From: Methanolinea sp.
GTDB taxonomy: Archaea > Halobacteriota > Methanomicrobia > Methanomicrobiales > Methanospirillaceae
Direction of reading: 5' to 3'
Length of the DNA stretch: 64,000 nucleotides
Assembly: GCA_018262855.1 (NCBI GenBank)
Contig: JADFDO010000008.1
Span: 51,705 to 115,704 of the forward strand
Both the position numbers and the translations under genes were made by a program. A model generated the notes under the pieces. It ran no database searches. It saw only the letters and a list, made by a program, of their open reading frames with translations, and was not told the DNA's origin. Shown one piece after another: positions 41,180 through 51,285 of this stretch (its first letter is position 1; each line of letters starts with the position of its first letter).

Positions 41180-43624
41180 TCAAACCTCACCGGATCGATA
41201 TCGCCTTGCGGGAGGTATATACCTTTTCAGGGAGAGGGAGAGTGTGATAACCGTCACTGAACTGAGTGCCATTGCAAGCGCGGCGAGTTCCGGGCGGAGC
41301 GTATATCCTATTAGGGGGTAGAGCACCCCTGCAGCGAGCGGGATCAATGCTGCGTTGTAGGCAAATGCCCAGAAGATATTCTGCCGGATTCGTGACATGA
41401 CCTTTTTGGAGATCTGGAGCGCGGCCACCGCATCGAGCAGGTCGTCGCGGACAAGGACAATATCCCCGCTCTCAATGGCTATATCGGTCCCGCCCCCTAT
41501 GGCAAGCCCTACGTCAGCCCTGGCGAGTGCAGGAGCATCATTGATCCCGTCTCCCACAAAGGCAACCACGTTCCCCGTCTCCTGGAGCCTTTTCACCTCT
41601 TCTGACTTTTCAGCAGGGAGGACCTCTGCAATCACCCGCTCGATCCCCAGGTTCTTCCCGATAACCCCGGCGGTCCTTCGGTTGTCACCGGTAATCATCG
41701 CAACATTCATGCCCATCGCTTTCAGATTCTCCACCGCTGCGGAGCTCGTTGCCTTGAGGGTATCTGCGATACCGAAAATTCCTGCGAGAGTCCCTGCGAC
41801 TGAGACAAGGACAACCGTCTTCCCCTCGTTTTCGAGCCCCTGGATCGCGGATTCGGCATCGCTACCGATGATAATCCCCTTCTCTCTCTGGAACAGACGG
41901 TTTCCGATAAGCACCGATTCTCCAAGAACTCTTCCGGAGACGCCCTTACCTCCGTGGGTATCGAATCCCTCTGCCTCCCCCGCTTCCATACCATTTTCAT
42001 GTGCCTTCTTTACAACTGCCATTGCAAGAGGGTGCTGGGAATTTTTCTCCAGGGCTGCCGCGATGCTGATCAGGGTACTTGCGGAAATTCCAAGGGGGAT
42101 CACATCAGTCACCGCAGGTTCACCCTTCGTCAGGGTACCGGTCTTGTCAAATACCACACTATTCACCCCATCAGCCACCTCAAGGGTCTCCCCATTCCTT
42201 ATGAGGATGCCAAGCTCAGCTGCCCTCCCCACCCCGACGGTGACCGCGGTCGGGGTCGCAAGACCGAGTGCACACGGGCAGGCGACGAAGAGGATAGAGA
42301 CGACTGTGGTGAGTGCAAAGAGAAGCGTGGAACCCAACACGAGATACCAGATGAGGAAGGATATGATTGCGATTGAGAGAACTGACGGGATGAAGTAGCT
42401 GACCGCGACATCGGCGATACGCTGGACAGGGGGTTTTCCTCCCTGGGCATCTTCAACGAGCTGTATGATGTGCGCAAGGACCGTATCTTTTCCGACTCTC
42501 TCTGCACGGAGTGTGAGGATGCTGTTGGTATTCAAGGTGCCTGCGACCACCGGCGCTCCCTGTGCCTTAAGTAGGTGGATTGGCTCTCCGGTGATCATGG
42601 ATTCATCAATGTAACTCTCGCCCGCTGTTACCACACCATCGACCGGGATCTTCCCGCCAGGCCTGACACGGAGGATATTTCCCACCATGACATCCTCCAA
42701 TGGGATCTCCCTCTCCGCATCGCCTTCAACAACTGTCGCGGTCGAAGGCCGGAGACCGATCAGGGCTTTGATCGCTGTCGAGGTCCTCCCCTTTGCCCTC
42801 GCTTCCAGGTATCTCCCCAGCATGAGGAAGGATGCAAGCATGATCGCCGTATCATAGAACATGAACTCATGGGAAAGCACTATCCCAAGGGTCCCGAAAA
42901 GGCTGGAGACGTATGAAACACCCGTCCCCATGGCGTACATGACATCCATGTTGAGCGTCCTGTTATGAAGCGCCATCCTTGCGGCACGGAAGATGGGATA
43001 TGCAACGTAGATAAAAACCGGAGTGGATACGACAAGGATAAGGTAGGAGAGCTGGTGCATGGATATCGGGAGGGGCACATACATGAGCACAAAAAGGGGG
43101 ATACTCACGGCAAAACCTACCACGAACCGTCGGAACTTGTCATCGAGGTCCCGCTGCCTTGCCTTTTCTTCTGCTTCAAGGCTGAGCTGGCCGGCAAGCC
43201 CAAGGTACTGGTACCCGGCCTCTTCGATCGCGTTTCTCATCTCCTCAAGAGTTGTAAGAGATCCGTTGTAGATCACATGCGCCTTCTCGGTCGCAAGGTT
43301 CACCTTGACATCGAGAACCCCGGGAAGGGCTTTCAACGCAGTCTCGATAGTCTCAACGCAGGTGGCACAGACCATCCCTCCGACCTTGATGGTTGCCTCC
43401 TCATGGATCACTTCGTACCCTGCATCCCGTACTGCCTTCTCCAGATCTGCAAGTGTAGTCGCAGAAGGATCATACTCGACACGGGCGGTATCAGTACCAA
43501 AGTTGACGTCTGCAGATTCCGCCCTGCCTGGAAGTGCCAGGGATTTTTCAATATTCACAGCACACGTGGCGCAATGCATCCCTGATATCTTCAGTTCGGC
43601 CCTCTTCTTTTCCCGGTCAGTCAT
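41180..43624 (-). CDS. copA: copper-exporting P1B-type ATPase
   Basis: A membrane pump of about 814 residues. Two N-terminal heavy-metal-associated domains carry GMHCATC and GMVCATC. Eight membrane helices follow, with the CPC metal site in VACPCALG. The phosphorylation motif is DKTGTLT, the nucleotide-domain HP pair is SQHPLA, and the hinge is GDGINDAPAL. CPC plus two HMA domains point to Cu(I) export. ATG 43624 is chosen; ATG 43672 or 43684 would add a basic leader. It is followed by the YHS gene. Confidence 0.93.
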   Translation of the reverse strand: MTDREKKRAELKISGMHCATCAVNIEKSLALPGRAESADVNFGTDTARVEYDPSATTLADLEKAVRDAGYEVIHEEATIKVGGMVCATCVETIETALKALPGVLDVKVNLATEKAHVIYNGSLTTLEEMRNAIEEAGYQYLGLAGQLSLEAEEKARQRDLDDKFRRFVVGFAVSIPLFVLMYVPLPISMHQLSYLILVVSTPVFIYVAYPIFRAARMALHNRTLNMDVMYAMGTGVSYVSSLFGTLGIVLSHEFMFYDTAIMLASFLMLGRYLEARAKGRTSTAIKALIGLRPSTATVVEGDAEREIPLEDVMVGNILRVRPGGKIPVDGVVTAGESYIDESMITGEPIHLLKAQGAPVVAGTLNTNSILTLRAERVGKDTVLAHIIQLVEDAQGGKPPVQRIADVAVSYFIPSVLSIAIISFLIWYLVLGSTLLFALTTVVSILFVACPCALGLATPTAVTVGVGRAAELGILIRNGETLEVADGVNSVVFDKTGTLTKGEPAVTDVIPLGISASTLISIAAALEKNSQHPLAMAVVKKAHENGMEAGEAEGFDTHGGKGVSGRVLGESVLIGNRLFQREKGIIIGSDAESAIQGLENEGKTVVLVSVAGTLAGIFGIADTLKATSSAAVENLKAMGMNVAMITGDNRRTAGVIGKNLGIERVIAEVLPAEKSEEVKRLQETGNVVAFVGDGINDAPALARADVGLAIGGGTDIAIESGDIVLVRDDLLDAVAALQISKKVMSRIRQNIFWAFAYNAALIPLAAGVLYPLIGYTLRPELAALAMALSSVTVITLSLSLKRYIPPARRYRSGEV

Positions 43625-43733
43625 GGGATCATCCGGTCTCCGTCGCTCACAGCGCTTCTTCTCCTGCCTCATATCACCTCCCAATCTTAATGAAGGTAAT
43701 CAATCCCTGCCAAGGTGTATCACAGGCAAGCGC

Positions 43734-44975
43734 TCAAACGAGAGCGAGGAAGATCCAGTACACCACGCAGTTGACGACGGTGAGTGGAAGCCCAATCCTG
43801 AAGAATTCCCAGAAACTAAGAGTATATCCCCTTTTTTCCGCATTCTGGATGATGATCACGTTGCTAGCCGCCCCGAGGATGGTAAGGTTCCCGGCAATCG
43901 TGCTCCCTGCTGCGAGCGCCATCACGCCTTCGATCGCCATTCCCTTTGATGCCATGAGAGGCTGGAAGAGGGCTGCAAAAGGAACGTTCGAGATGAACTG
44001 GCTCAAGATCACGCTTGCCCCAAGGATCACCGGGACTGACTGGAGAGTCGAGAAGTCCATCATCGACTGGAAGAACCCGGTGAGGTACACGCTCTGCATC
44101 ATGATGAACATCGACACAAAAAATACGAGGGTCGCCCAGTCTATATTCCTGAGTACCGCTCCCCGCTGGCCCGAGAGCAGGAGCACAGGAGCTGCCCCGG
44201 CAAGCGCGATATATGAGAGTGGAATGAACCCGGGCCCTGTGACCACCCTGGTAACAATCAGCACCAGGATCAACAGCAGGGAGATGCGGCACAGGTCCGC
44301 GAGCCGGGGGTCCCTGATCAGGTCTGTTTGCGGCTCCAACCGGCATTCCCCCTTTCCGATCGGATTCAACCATGTGAGCATCGCGAAGGCAACAAGGAGG
44401 TTCACCATAGTCGGGAGACCAAGGTAGATGAGAAACACGACGAAAGGCTGGGGCACCTGGCTGTAGGTTGCAATCAGGAGATTCTGGGGATTTCCTATCG
44501 GGCTCATCACGCTTCCGATAGTCACGGCAAAGCAGAGTGCAAGCAGTGCAGTCTTTGGAGGAACTCCAAAACGGCAGGCGTACGCAATGACGAGAGGGGT
44601 GCCGATGATGGCGAGGGTATCGTTCATCAAAATGGCCGAAAGGAGCCCCATACCAAGGAGGATGAGCAGGATGAACTGGTCATGGGAGTGTGCTCTCCCG
44701 AAGATCCGATCAGCAAGAGCAGGAAGATACCCGCTCCTCTCCATGGCCTCACCAACGACAAACATCCCGAAAAGGAACAACATCACGTCAGAATTGACAG
44801 AACGTAATGCATCGAGGGGAGGGATCTGACCGAGGACCAGCACTGCAAGCGCTCCCCCTAGCATCACCTGCCAGATTCGGAGGCGAAGCCGTCCTACCTG
44901 GCGTATGGCGATCAGGATAAACACGAGTCCAAGGATCAGGACCGGGATGGGAATCGTGAACAGGGACGTTGCCAA
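43734..44975 (-). CDS. ArsB/CitMHS-type anion transporter
   Basis: This 413-residue protein has about 11 membrane helices. Two inverted-repeat signatures are visible: MNDTLAIIGTPLVI with GSVMSPIGNPQN in the first half, and QFISNVPFAALF with AGSTIAGNLTILGAASN in the second. This is the ion-transporter superfamily of ArsB, NhaD and citrate carriers. The ion cannot be told from sequence; proximity to copA is not evidence for arsenite. It starts 6 bases after the reductase gene at 44982. Confidence 0.82.
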   Translation of the reverse strand: MATSLFTIPIPVLILGLVFILIAIRQVGRLRLRIWQVMLGGALAVLVLGQIPPLDALRSVNSDVMLFLFGMFVVGEAMERSGYLPALADRIFGRAHSHDQFILLILLGMGLLSAILMNDTLAIIGTPLVIAYACRFGVPPKTALLALCFAVTIGSVMSPIGNPQNLLIATYSQVPQPFVVFLIYLGLPTMVNLLVAFAMLTWLNPIGKGECRLEPQTDLIRDPRLADLCRISLLLILVLIVTRVVTGPGFIPLSYIALAGAAPVLLLSGQRGAVLRNIDWATLVFFVSMFIMMQSVYLTGFFQSMMDFSTLQSVPVILGASVILSQFISNVPFAALFQPLMASKGMAIEGVMALAAGSTIAGNLTILGAASNVIIIQNAEKRGYTLSFWEFFRIGLPLTVVNCVVYWIFLALV

Positions 44976-44981
44976 CCGGGG

Positions 44982-45674
44982 TCACCCTGATTCATTCTTC
45001 TTCACCATCCAGTGAAGCAGGACTCCGTGATCCATCCTCTCCACGGCAAAGAGGGTGAGTGACGGAAAAGTGTCCTCCCTGATAAAACCGCGTCCGTCGG
45101 AGGGAGTGGGTGCCTCCTTTCCTCCTATTATCATGTTCCCGATAAATGTGATGTATTCATCCACGAGATTTCTCTCGAAGAAGGATCCGATCAGTGTCCC
45201 CCCTCCCTCTACCATAATCCGGCGGATGCCCATGTCATAGAGTTGTGAGAGAACTGCTACAATGTCAACAGATCCCTTTCCCACCGCGATCACATGAGCA
45301 ACACCGGATAGAGCCCGGCATCGTCTGGGATCGGCATCCTCGCAGCATGCAATAACCTTAGTCCCTGAACCCTTGCGGAACATAGATGCATCAAGGGGAA
45401 TCCTTGCCTGGCAGTCCACCACCACCCTCACAGGATGATCCTCAAGACCTCTTGCCCTCCTCGATGCGATCAGATCCTTCGATTTCACCGTGAGCGAAGG
45501 ATCGTCAGCAGTCACCGTCCCGATTCCCACCATGATCGCATCGCACCCCGCCTTCAGTGCATCAACCCTTGAAAAATCTTCTTTGCCTGATATCTTCACC
45601 TGGCGGCGTTCCCTGGTCGAGAGTTTTCCATCGGCACTCATTGCAAGGTTTACAATGACATGAGGGCGGGGCAT
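44982..45674 (-). CDS. 2,5-diamino-6-ribosylamino-pyrimidinone 5'-phosphate reductase
   Basis: This enzyme performs the NADPH-dependent reduction in archaeal riboflavin/F420 precursor synthesis. The protein (about 230 residues) has the RibD C-terminal fold: HVIVNLAMSADGKLSTRERR, GIGTVTADDPSLTV, and the nucleotide-binding VEGGGTLIGSFFE. ATG 45674 fits the family N-terminus; an upstream ATG at 45758 adds 28 unlike residues. It is followed closely by the transporter gene. Confidence 0.85.
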   Translation of the reverse strand: MPRPHVIVNLAMSADGKLSTRERRQVKISGKEDFSRVDALKAGCDAIMVGIGTVTADDPSLTVKSKDLIASRRARGLEDHPVRVVVDCQARIPLDASMFRKGSGTKVIACCEDADPRRCRALSGVAHVIAVGKGSVDIVAVLSQLYDMGIRRIMVEGGGTLIGSFFERNLVDEYITFIGNMIIGGKEAPTPSDGRGFIREDTFPSLTLFAVERMDHGVLLHWMVKKNESG

Positions 45675-45801
45675 ATGGGTAGATGGTGGCGTGCGGAATA
45701 TATTGAATCTGACGATAATCCTTTGCGGAGAAAAGATCCATTCCCTGGCTTCAGCCATCCATGTGCTGCCGGCGGTCCTGGCACAGAAAGGCTGATGGAT
45801 A

Positions 45802-45807
45802 TTTATA
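45802..45807 (+). promoter_or_regulatory. TATA box implying a leaderless isochorismatase transcript
   Basis: TTTATA is centred about 25 bases before the ATG at 45830, the distance at which archaeal transcription starts. No ribosome site precedes the ATG, so the mRNA is probably leaderless. Confidence 0.5.
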
Positions 45808-45829
45808 GCACTGCATCGGAGACGTGAAT

Positions 45830-46420
45830 ATGGAGAGAGAGAATAACGTTATCCCCCGAAAACCTGCTTTGCTGATTATCGATATGCAGAATGATTTTGT
45901 GATGCCTGGGGGTTCGTTGCCGGTACCAGGTGCCCGGGACATTATTCCAGGAGTCGTGGATATCCTCACACTCTTCAGGAAAGCTCATCTCCCGGTGTTC
46001 CATGTGCTCCGGCTTCACCGGGCATCCGGTGTTGACGTGGAGATAACGAGGAGGGAGATCTTCAGGCGAACACCCTTTGCAGTCGAAGGGACCAGGGGTG
46101 CCGCAGTGATAGAGGAACTGGCGCCCATAGAAGGCGAATACCGGGTGAAAAAGACCCGCATGAGCGCATTTTTCGATACTGACCTTGATCTCATGCTCAG
46201 GACACTTGGTATCGATTCACTCTTTATCACCGGGATCCAGACCCCGAACTGTATCAGGACGACAGCGTTTGATGCCATGGCATATAATTACCAGGTTTTC
46301 CTGGTCCGGGATGCCATGACGGCTAAAAACAGGGAGATCCACGAGGCCAATCTTTTCGACATGCAGAACATCGGAATCCGTATTGTTGATGGAAAAGATG
46401 TGAAAAGTCTGTTGCCTTAA
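45830..46420 (+). CDS. isochorismatase-like cysteine hydrolase
   Basis: This hydrolase has about 196 residues. The Asp-Lys-Cys triad is visible: D in ALLIIDMQNDF (residue 18), K in RVKKTRMSAF, and C in GIQTPNCIRTTAFDA. The family includes nicotinamidases, isochorismatases and N-carbamoyl amidases; the substrate cannot be assigned here. A single-gene transcript is likely. Confidence 0.88.
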   Translation: MERENNVIPRKPALLIIDMQNDFVMPGGSLPVPGARDIIPGVVDILTLFRKAHLPVFHVLRLHRASGVDVEITRREIFRRTPFAVEGTRGAAVIEELAPIEGEYRVKKTRMSAFFDTDLDLMLRTLGIDSLFITGIQTPNCIRTTAFDAMAYNYQVFLVRDAMTAKNREIHEANLFDMQNIGIRIVDGKDVKSLLP

Positions 46421-46479
46421 TCAAGTCTCCCCTGTTCAAAGATATGAATATTTAGACGATTGCACAAGTCTGATCTCTG

Positions 46480-47418
46480 TCATTCCCTCGCATCGAGATC
46501 GATCTCTCTCTTTGATTTGTAAAAGAAGAATCCCACGATCCCAAACGTGACAATTGGTGAGACCCAGTTCGGTATGTGTGCTCCGAAACTGTCAAGGATC
46601 ATAATGATTCCAAGGAAAAAGATCGAATACATGGCGCCATTTTTCAGGTAACGGTATTTCTTGATATTCTCAACATTGTGGACGGTGAGCTCCCTTACCA
46701 CCACCGCCCCGATACCATTGCCGATGATAATGAGCGGGACCGACATGGTGAATGCAAAAGCCCCAAGCACCCCGTCGATTGAGAAGGTTGCATCAATGAC
46801 CTCGAGGTAGAAGATCTTACTGATATCCGACATGTCCCCACCCATCATCTTCTTCTCCTGTTCCTCGGCGTTCTGGCGGAAACCATGGACGATGAAGAAT
46901 GCGGTTGAGCCCACGACGGCGCCGAACGCCATCATCGGGTTGACCGAAAGTGCCTCCCACACAAGGATGCAGAGGAGAATCGAGACTACGGCAAAGAACC
47001 AGACACCCTTGGTAGCAATGTACTTCTCACCACGGATACCGTAGAATTTTGGTTCCAGGAATATCCAGTGGAAGAAGAGGAATACCAGGAACGTCCCTCC
47101 ACCCATCAAGAGGACGGGGGCCGATTCCTCGATTGCCATGATCACCGCGGGATCGCTGCTGAATGTGGCCGTGAGCGCTTCAAGCGGCCCAAGGGAAGGA
47201 GTTGACATCCAGACGATAAGCCAGGGTAGAACACCCCGGACAATGAACACCGCAATCAGGAGTCCCCAGAGCAGGAACCATCTTCTTGCCCATTCCTTCA
47301 TCGTGGAGAGGACTTCCGCATTGATGATGGCATTATCAATGCTCGTAATGGTCTCAAAAAGTATGAGGCCGGCGATGATCAGAATGGCAGAAAAGATCTC
47401 CATGAATATGTACGTCAC
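46480..47418 (-). CDS. DUF475 (TerC-like) membrane protein
   Basis: A 312-residue integral membrane protein with about eight helices. The signature acidic motifs FETITSIDNAIINAEVL and YLEVIDATFSIDGVLGAF are shared with DUF475/TerC-type proteins thought to handle metal ions, possibly manganese or calcium. The two acidic helices suggest an internal duplication. It is a single gene on the minus strand; ATG 47403 is an alternative start. Confidence 0.82.
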   Translation of the reverse strand: MTYIFMEIFSAILIIAGLILFETITSIDNAIINAEVLSTMKEWARRWFLLWGLLIAVFIVRGVLPWLIVWMSTPSLGPLEALTATFSSDPAVIMAIEESAPVLLMGGGTFLVFLFFHWIFLEPKFYGIRGEKYIATKGVWFFAVVSILLCILVWEALSVNPMMAFGAVVGSTAFFIVHGFRQNAEEQEKKMMGGDMSDISKIFYLEVIDATFSIDGVLGAFAFTMSVPLIIIGNGIGAVVVRELTVHNVENIKKYRYLKNGAMYSIFFLGIIMILDSFGAHIPNWVSPIVTFGIVGFFFYKSKREIDLDARE

Positions 47419-47565
47419 CAGCGTTGCACATGATGAATAAAATAGCTTCTGTCCCGGTTATTCGCACATCATTTTTGTCAATACACCCACAGAAGTGACC
47501 TGAAATCCTATGCGGACCAAAAGAGCAGTCCTGGGACCATAACGATACCAGGAAAAAATGAGGGA

Positions 47566-48741
47566 TTAGTTGGAATATACCGATTTCCCCAGTTTCGGCT
47601 CAAACGCAGAATCTGCTTCGACCCTGATCGCATGCGAGAACTTTGCGAGAGGTATATCCATTGCACAGAGCTCTTCGCACTGCCCGCAATTGATGCAGGA
47701 GTCGGAGATATGGGCAAACCGGCGCATGTGGAACATCGGGTTCGGTGGCACCTCTCCCGGTTTGACCATGTAAAGCTTGCCCTTGAGCTTTTCGGCAGAC
47801 GGGGAACAGACCGGGCAGTTCTCGATGCAGGAGTAACACTTGATGCACCGCGAGGTTTCCCTCTGGATGGTCCCGAAGAGGTCCTTTGAGAGAACTTCAA
47901 AGTCTCTCTTGCGCCACTTCTCGCCAAGCTTGATCATCGCCCCTTCGACTTTCCCGCGCATGTCGAGGCCTTTTGGATCTGGCGCCTCTGCATTCAGGGC
48001 ACCGTCTTTTATCGCCTTTGAGAGGAGGTCTGCACCCTTGTCGCTGCAGACCTCGACAAAGGTTGCCTTTCCTGCCTTGTCGCCGATGACTCCCCAGTTC
48101 CCGCAGGCGAGATCCGCCTGGCGTGGCACCTTGTAGAGGCAGCGCCGGCAGTTCGTCCTCCTGCCATAACCTGAATCCTCCAGATCGTCGATCTTGATCC
48201 CTTTATGGCCTCCCTGGTACTCGATAATGAACTGGCCCTTATCGATCTCTTCCTTGTGAACGGTATCCGGATCAACTTCGAACTTCTCCTTGATCATCTT
48301 CCGGGCTGCCACAGGGCTTACGGTGCCTCCGCAGTTGACCCCAATGAGAAGAAGATTGTTCAGATCGACTTTCTTCCGCTTTGCATACTCCTGGATGGCC
48401 ATGACATCGCAGCCCTTTGTGGTCATACCGAGTTTCATCCCCTTGTTCCGTTCGAGGATTTTTACCGCTGGTTTGGCCATAAGTAGGGAGCCGCAGTGGA
48501 GAGACCCTGCAGTGTCCTTGAGGTCTTTCGGGTCTGTGACGAGCGTCGGAACGGCGTCATACACATCCTGGCCTCTTTTTACTACGAGTACGGCATCGAC
48601 GATCTTCTTCTCAAGGGCGTACTTGAGCAGGGTTGTCACCGCACCGCCGCATTCGGCCTTCTTCGCAATCTCCTGATCGTTTGTCCACGCATAGAACATG
48701 TCACCCTTTTTCGCGCTGGGTTTTCCGCCAAAGAGAGCCAT
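47566..48741 (-). CDS. fdhB: F420-dependent formate dehydrogenase beta subunit
   Basis: This 391-residue iron-sulfur flavoprotein passes electrons from FdhA to coenzyme F420. The N-terminal half is the FrhB/FdhB domain (FYAWTNDQEIAKKAECGGAV, TKGCDVMAIQEYAKRKK). The C-terminal half has two cluster motifs, CIKCYSCIENCPVC and CINCGQCEELCAMD. It begins at the base after the fdhA stop. Cytoplasmic. Confidence 0.94.
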   Translation of the reverse strand: MALFGGKPSAKKGDMFYAWTNDQEIAKKAECGGAVTTLLKYALEKKIVDAVLVVKRGQDVYDAVPTLVTDPKDLKDTAGSLHCGSLLMAKPAVKILERNKGMKLGMTTKGCDVMAIQEYAKRKKVDLNNLLLIGVNCGGTVSPVAARKMIKEKFEVDPDTVHKEEIDKGQFIIEYQGGHKGIKIDDLEDSGYGRRTNCRRCLYKVPRQADLACGNWGVIGDKAGKATFVEVCSDKGADLLSKAIKDGALNAEAPDPKGLDMRGKVEGAMIKLGEKWRKRDFEVLSKDLFGTIQRETSRCIKCYSCIENCPVCSPSAEKLKGKLYMVKPGEVPPNPMFHMRRFAHISDSCINCGQCEELCAMDIPLAKFSHAIRVEADSAFEPKLGKSVYSN

Positions 48742-50811
48742 CTATTTCGCCTCCGGGATCTTCTCGACCTTCACCGCACAGGCCTTGAACTCCGGTATCT
48801 TGGCGATGGGATCAAGTGCGTTATTCGTAAGTACGTTCGCTGCACATTCCTTGAAGTGGAACGGCATGAACATCACGCCCTTCATGATATCTTTTGTCAC
48901 TCTTGCGGGAACATTGACCGTCCCCCGACGGGTGGTGGCCTTGACCATCTCTTTATCCTTGATGCCCAGAGCCTTCGCATCATCGGGGTTGATCTCGATC
49001 CATCCCGTGGGCTCTTCAGTTTCCAGCGACTTGGACCTGCGAGTCATCGTGCCGGTATGCCAGTGCCAGAGGCAGCGGCCTGTGGTGAGCACGAACGGGT
49101 ACTGGGAGTCGGGAACCTCTGCAGGAGGCTTGTAGGGAACTGCGAAGAACTGCCCGAGGCCGTCGGGATGCGCAAACTTCTCCTTGTGGAGGATAGGGGT
49201 TCCCGCGTGTTCGGCGGTTGGGCAAGGCCAGTGGAGTGCCTCCGGTTTGTTCAGCCTCGTGTAATTCATCCCTGCATAGGAGGGTGTGAGCTTCGACATC
49301 TCGTTGAAGATCTCCTCGGCGCTGTTCCAGGGGAACTGCTTGGCGTAGCCCATTTTTGCGGCGATCTCCTTGATGATCACCCAGTCGAGCTTTGCCTGTC
49401 CGGGCGGGTCCTGAGCCTTCCTCCACATCTGGACGCGGCGTTCGGTCGAGGTCTGGGTGCCATCCTTCTCAGCATAACAGCATGAGGGCAATACCACATG
49501 CGCAAGTTCCGCAGTCTCGTTCATGAAGATGTCCTGCACGACGAGGAATTCAAGGTTCTTCAGTGCCTTCTCGACGTGGTGAAGGTCGGGATCGGAGATC
49601 ATTGGGTTCTCTCCCATGATGTACATGCACTTGAGCTCGCCGGGTTTGTCGGCGAGGACATCCATCATGACCGTCACTTCGTACCCGTTCTTCCCCTCCG
49701 CAATGCCGTCAGGGAAGCCCCAGGCATCCGAAAATTTCTTACGGGCAGCCTCTTCGATGACCTTCTGGTATGCCGTGTAAACGACAGGGAGTGCACCCAT
49801 ATCACAGGCGCCCTGCACATTATTCTGGCCACGAAGAGCGTTCACACCGGTGCCCGGTCTTCCAAGGTTCCCTGTCAGCATCTGGATGTTTGCCACCGAT
49901 CTGACATTGTCGACACCGGTCGTGTGCTGAGTAATGCCCATAGAATAGAGGATACATGCTGATTCCGCTTTCGCGAACCACTCGGTCGCGGTCTTCAACT
50001 GTCCAGCAGGGATTCCCGAGATCTTCGAGACATTTTCAAGAGTATACTCAGGCTTCATTACCTCGGCCTTCAGTGCATCGAAGTCCTTGGTCCGGCTCTT
50101 GACAAACTCCTTGTCTTCCCAACCGTTCCGTAAAATCTCCTGCATCATACCGTTCAGGATCGCAACATCGGATCCCGAACGGAACTGCATATAGAGATCA
50201 GCCTGTTTTCCTGTGGGGGTAAACCTCGGATCGGCGTAAATCAGCTTCGCCCCGTGTGCCTTGGCCTGCATGACCCTCCGGCCAATCAGGGGGTGCTGTT
50301 CGAAGGTGTTACTGCCCAGAATGAAAACACACTTGGAATCCGCGATATCCCCGATGGAGTTGGTCATTGCTCCAGAACCGAAGGTAGATGCGAGCCCTGC
50401 AACCGTCGAGGCATGGCAGAGCCTTGCGCAGTGGTCTATGTGCCGTGTTTTCATGACACCGCGGGCGAATTTCATCATCGCATAGTTCTCTTCGTTCGAA
50501 ACACGGGCAGAAGAGAGGCATGCGCATTCATCGGGCTTGTACTGCTTGAATTTCTTTGCTATCAGGTCATAGGCTTCATCCCAGCTGGCCTCCACGAATT
50601 TGCCGTCCTTCCTGATCAGCGGCTTTGTGAGCCGGTCTGGGGCATTAACAAACTCGTGGGCGTAAGTCCCTTTCGGGCAAACCTTTCCCTCGTTGACGGG
50701 GGATCGCTGGTAGGGGGCGGTCGCTGTCACTTTTCCGTCCATTACCACGAGGTTGAACGAACACCCGGTCCCACAATAGGGGCAGGTGGTCTGTACATAC
50801 TTTGCATTCAT
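48742..50811 (-). CDS. fdhA: formate dehydrogenase alpha subunit (molybdopterin, cysteine form)
   Basis: This is the catalytic molybdo/tungstopterin subunit (689 residues), oxidising formate to CO2. An N-terminal 4Fe-4S site is formed by C10, C13, C17 and C45 (CPYCGTGC, KVCPKG). The active-site residue is C132 in DHCARLCHAS, where some homologues have selenocysteine. The C-terminal pterin-binding domain includes LTTGRCLWHWHTGTMTRRS. No formate transporter gene is adjacent. A TATA-like box lies at about 50871-50882. Confidence 0.95.
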   Translation of the reverse strand: MNAKYVQTTCPYCGTGCSFNLVVMDGKVTATAPYQRSPVNEGKVCPKGTYAHEFVNAPDRLTKPLIRKDGKFVEASWDEAYDLIAKKFKQYKPDECACLSSARVSNEENYAMMKFARGVMKTRHIDHCARLCHASTVAGLASTFGSGAMTNSIGDIADSKCVFILGSNTFEQHPLIGRRVMQAKAHGAKLIYADPRFTPTGKQADLYMQFRSGSDVAILNGMMQEILRNGWEDKEFVKSRTKDFDALKAEVMKPEYTLENVSKISGIPAGQLKTATEWFAKAESACILYSMGITQHTTGVDNVRSVANIQMLTGNLGRPGTGVNALRGQNNVQGACDMGALPVVYTAYQKVIEEAARKKFSDAWGFPDGIAEGKNGYEVTVMMDVLADKPGELKCMYIMGENPMISDPDLHHVEKALKNLEFLVVQDIFMNETAELAHVVLPSCCYAEKDGTQTSTERRVQMWRKAQDPPGQAKLDWVIIKEIAAKMGYAKQFPWNSAEEIFNEMSKLTPSYAGMNYTRLNKPEALHWPCPTAEHAGTPILHKEKFAHPDGLGQFFAVPYKPPAEVPDSQYPFVLTTGRCLWHWHTGTMTRRSKSLETEEPTGWIEINPDDAKALGIKDKEMVKATTRRGTVNVPARVTKDIMKGVMFMPFHFKECAANVLTNNALDPIAKIPEFKACAVKVEKIPEAK

Positions 50812-50870
50812 TCAAACACCTGTATACGAGGGGCAGTTAATGCCAACAGAAAATAAAATTATCTAAACGA

Positions 50871-50882
50871 TATTTTTAAAAA
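50871..50882 (-). promoter_or_regulatory. TATA-like box of fdhAB
   Basis: On the minus strand TTTTTAAAAATATC lies about 65 bases upstream of the fdhA ATG. The rest of the 50812-51285 gap (474 bases) is AT-rich near fdhA; beyond that I see no supported feature. Confidence 0.4.
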
Positions 50883-51285
50883 TGGAGGCTTAATTTTACT
50901 TTATTTTTATGTTAATTTAATATGATTGACTTAAAGAATGCCATGCACTTGTGACAGCCCGGGATGCACGGCATATATTGATGCATGAGCATCTGGAAAA
51001 ACCACACTTGCCCTGTTCTCAAAACCGGGCCGGTATTCCACACAGACCGTAAAACCAAAAAAATTAGAATATCTCTCTTTTTCCATCCCCAATCGCTGTG
51101 TTGTGGGCACGCTGCGCCAGTAAAAGCTCAAAATCTCCCGATATTTTTTAGGAGTGTGCGCGTCATTTCCCCACTGCTTTGAAGCTAAAAAAGAATCGAC
51201 CGCTAGGCACAATCATCTATCAGGAACGAAAATTGAGGCTAAATTGGAGTGAAATGGGAATATGCACCGGGAAAAGTGGGATGGA

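Noticed and set aside
50931..51212. 93-codon minus-strand frame upstream of fdhA
   Set aside because: TTG start without ribosome site, no recognisable family, and sits in the promoter-bearing gap.
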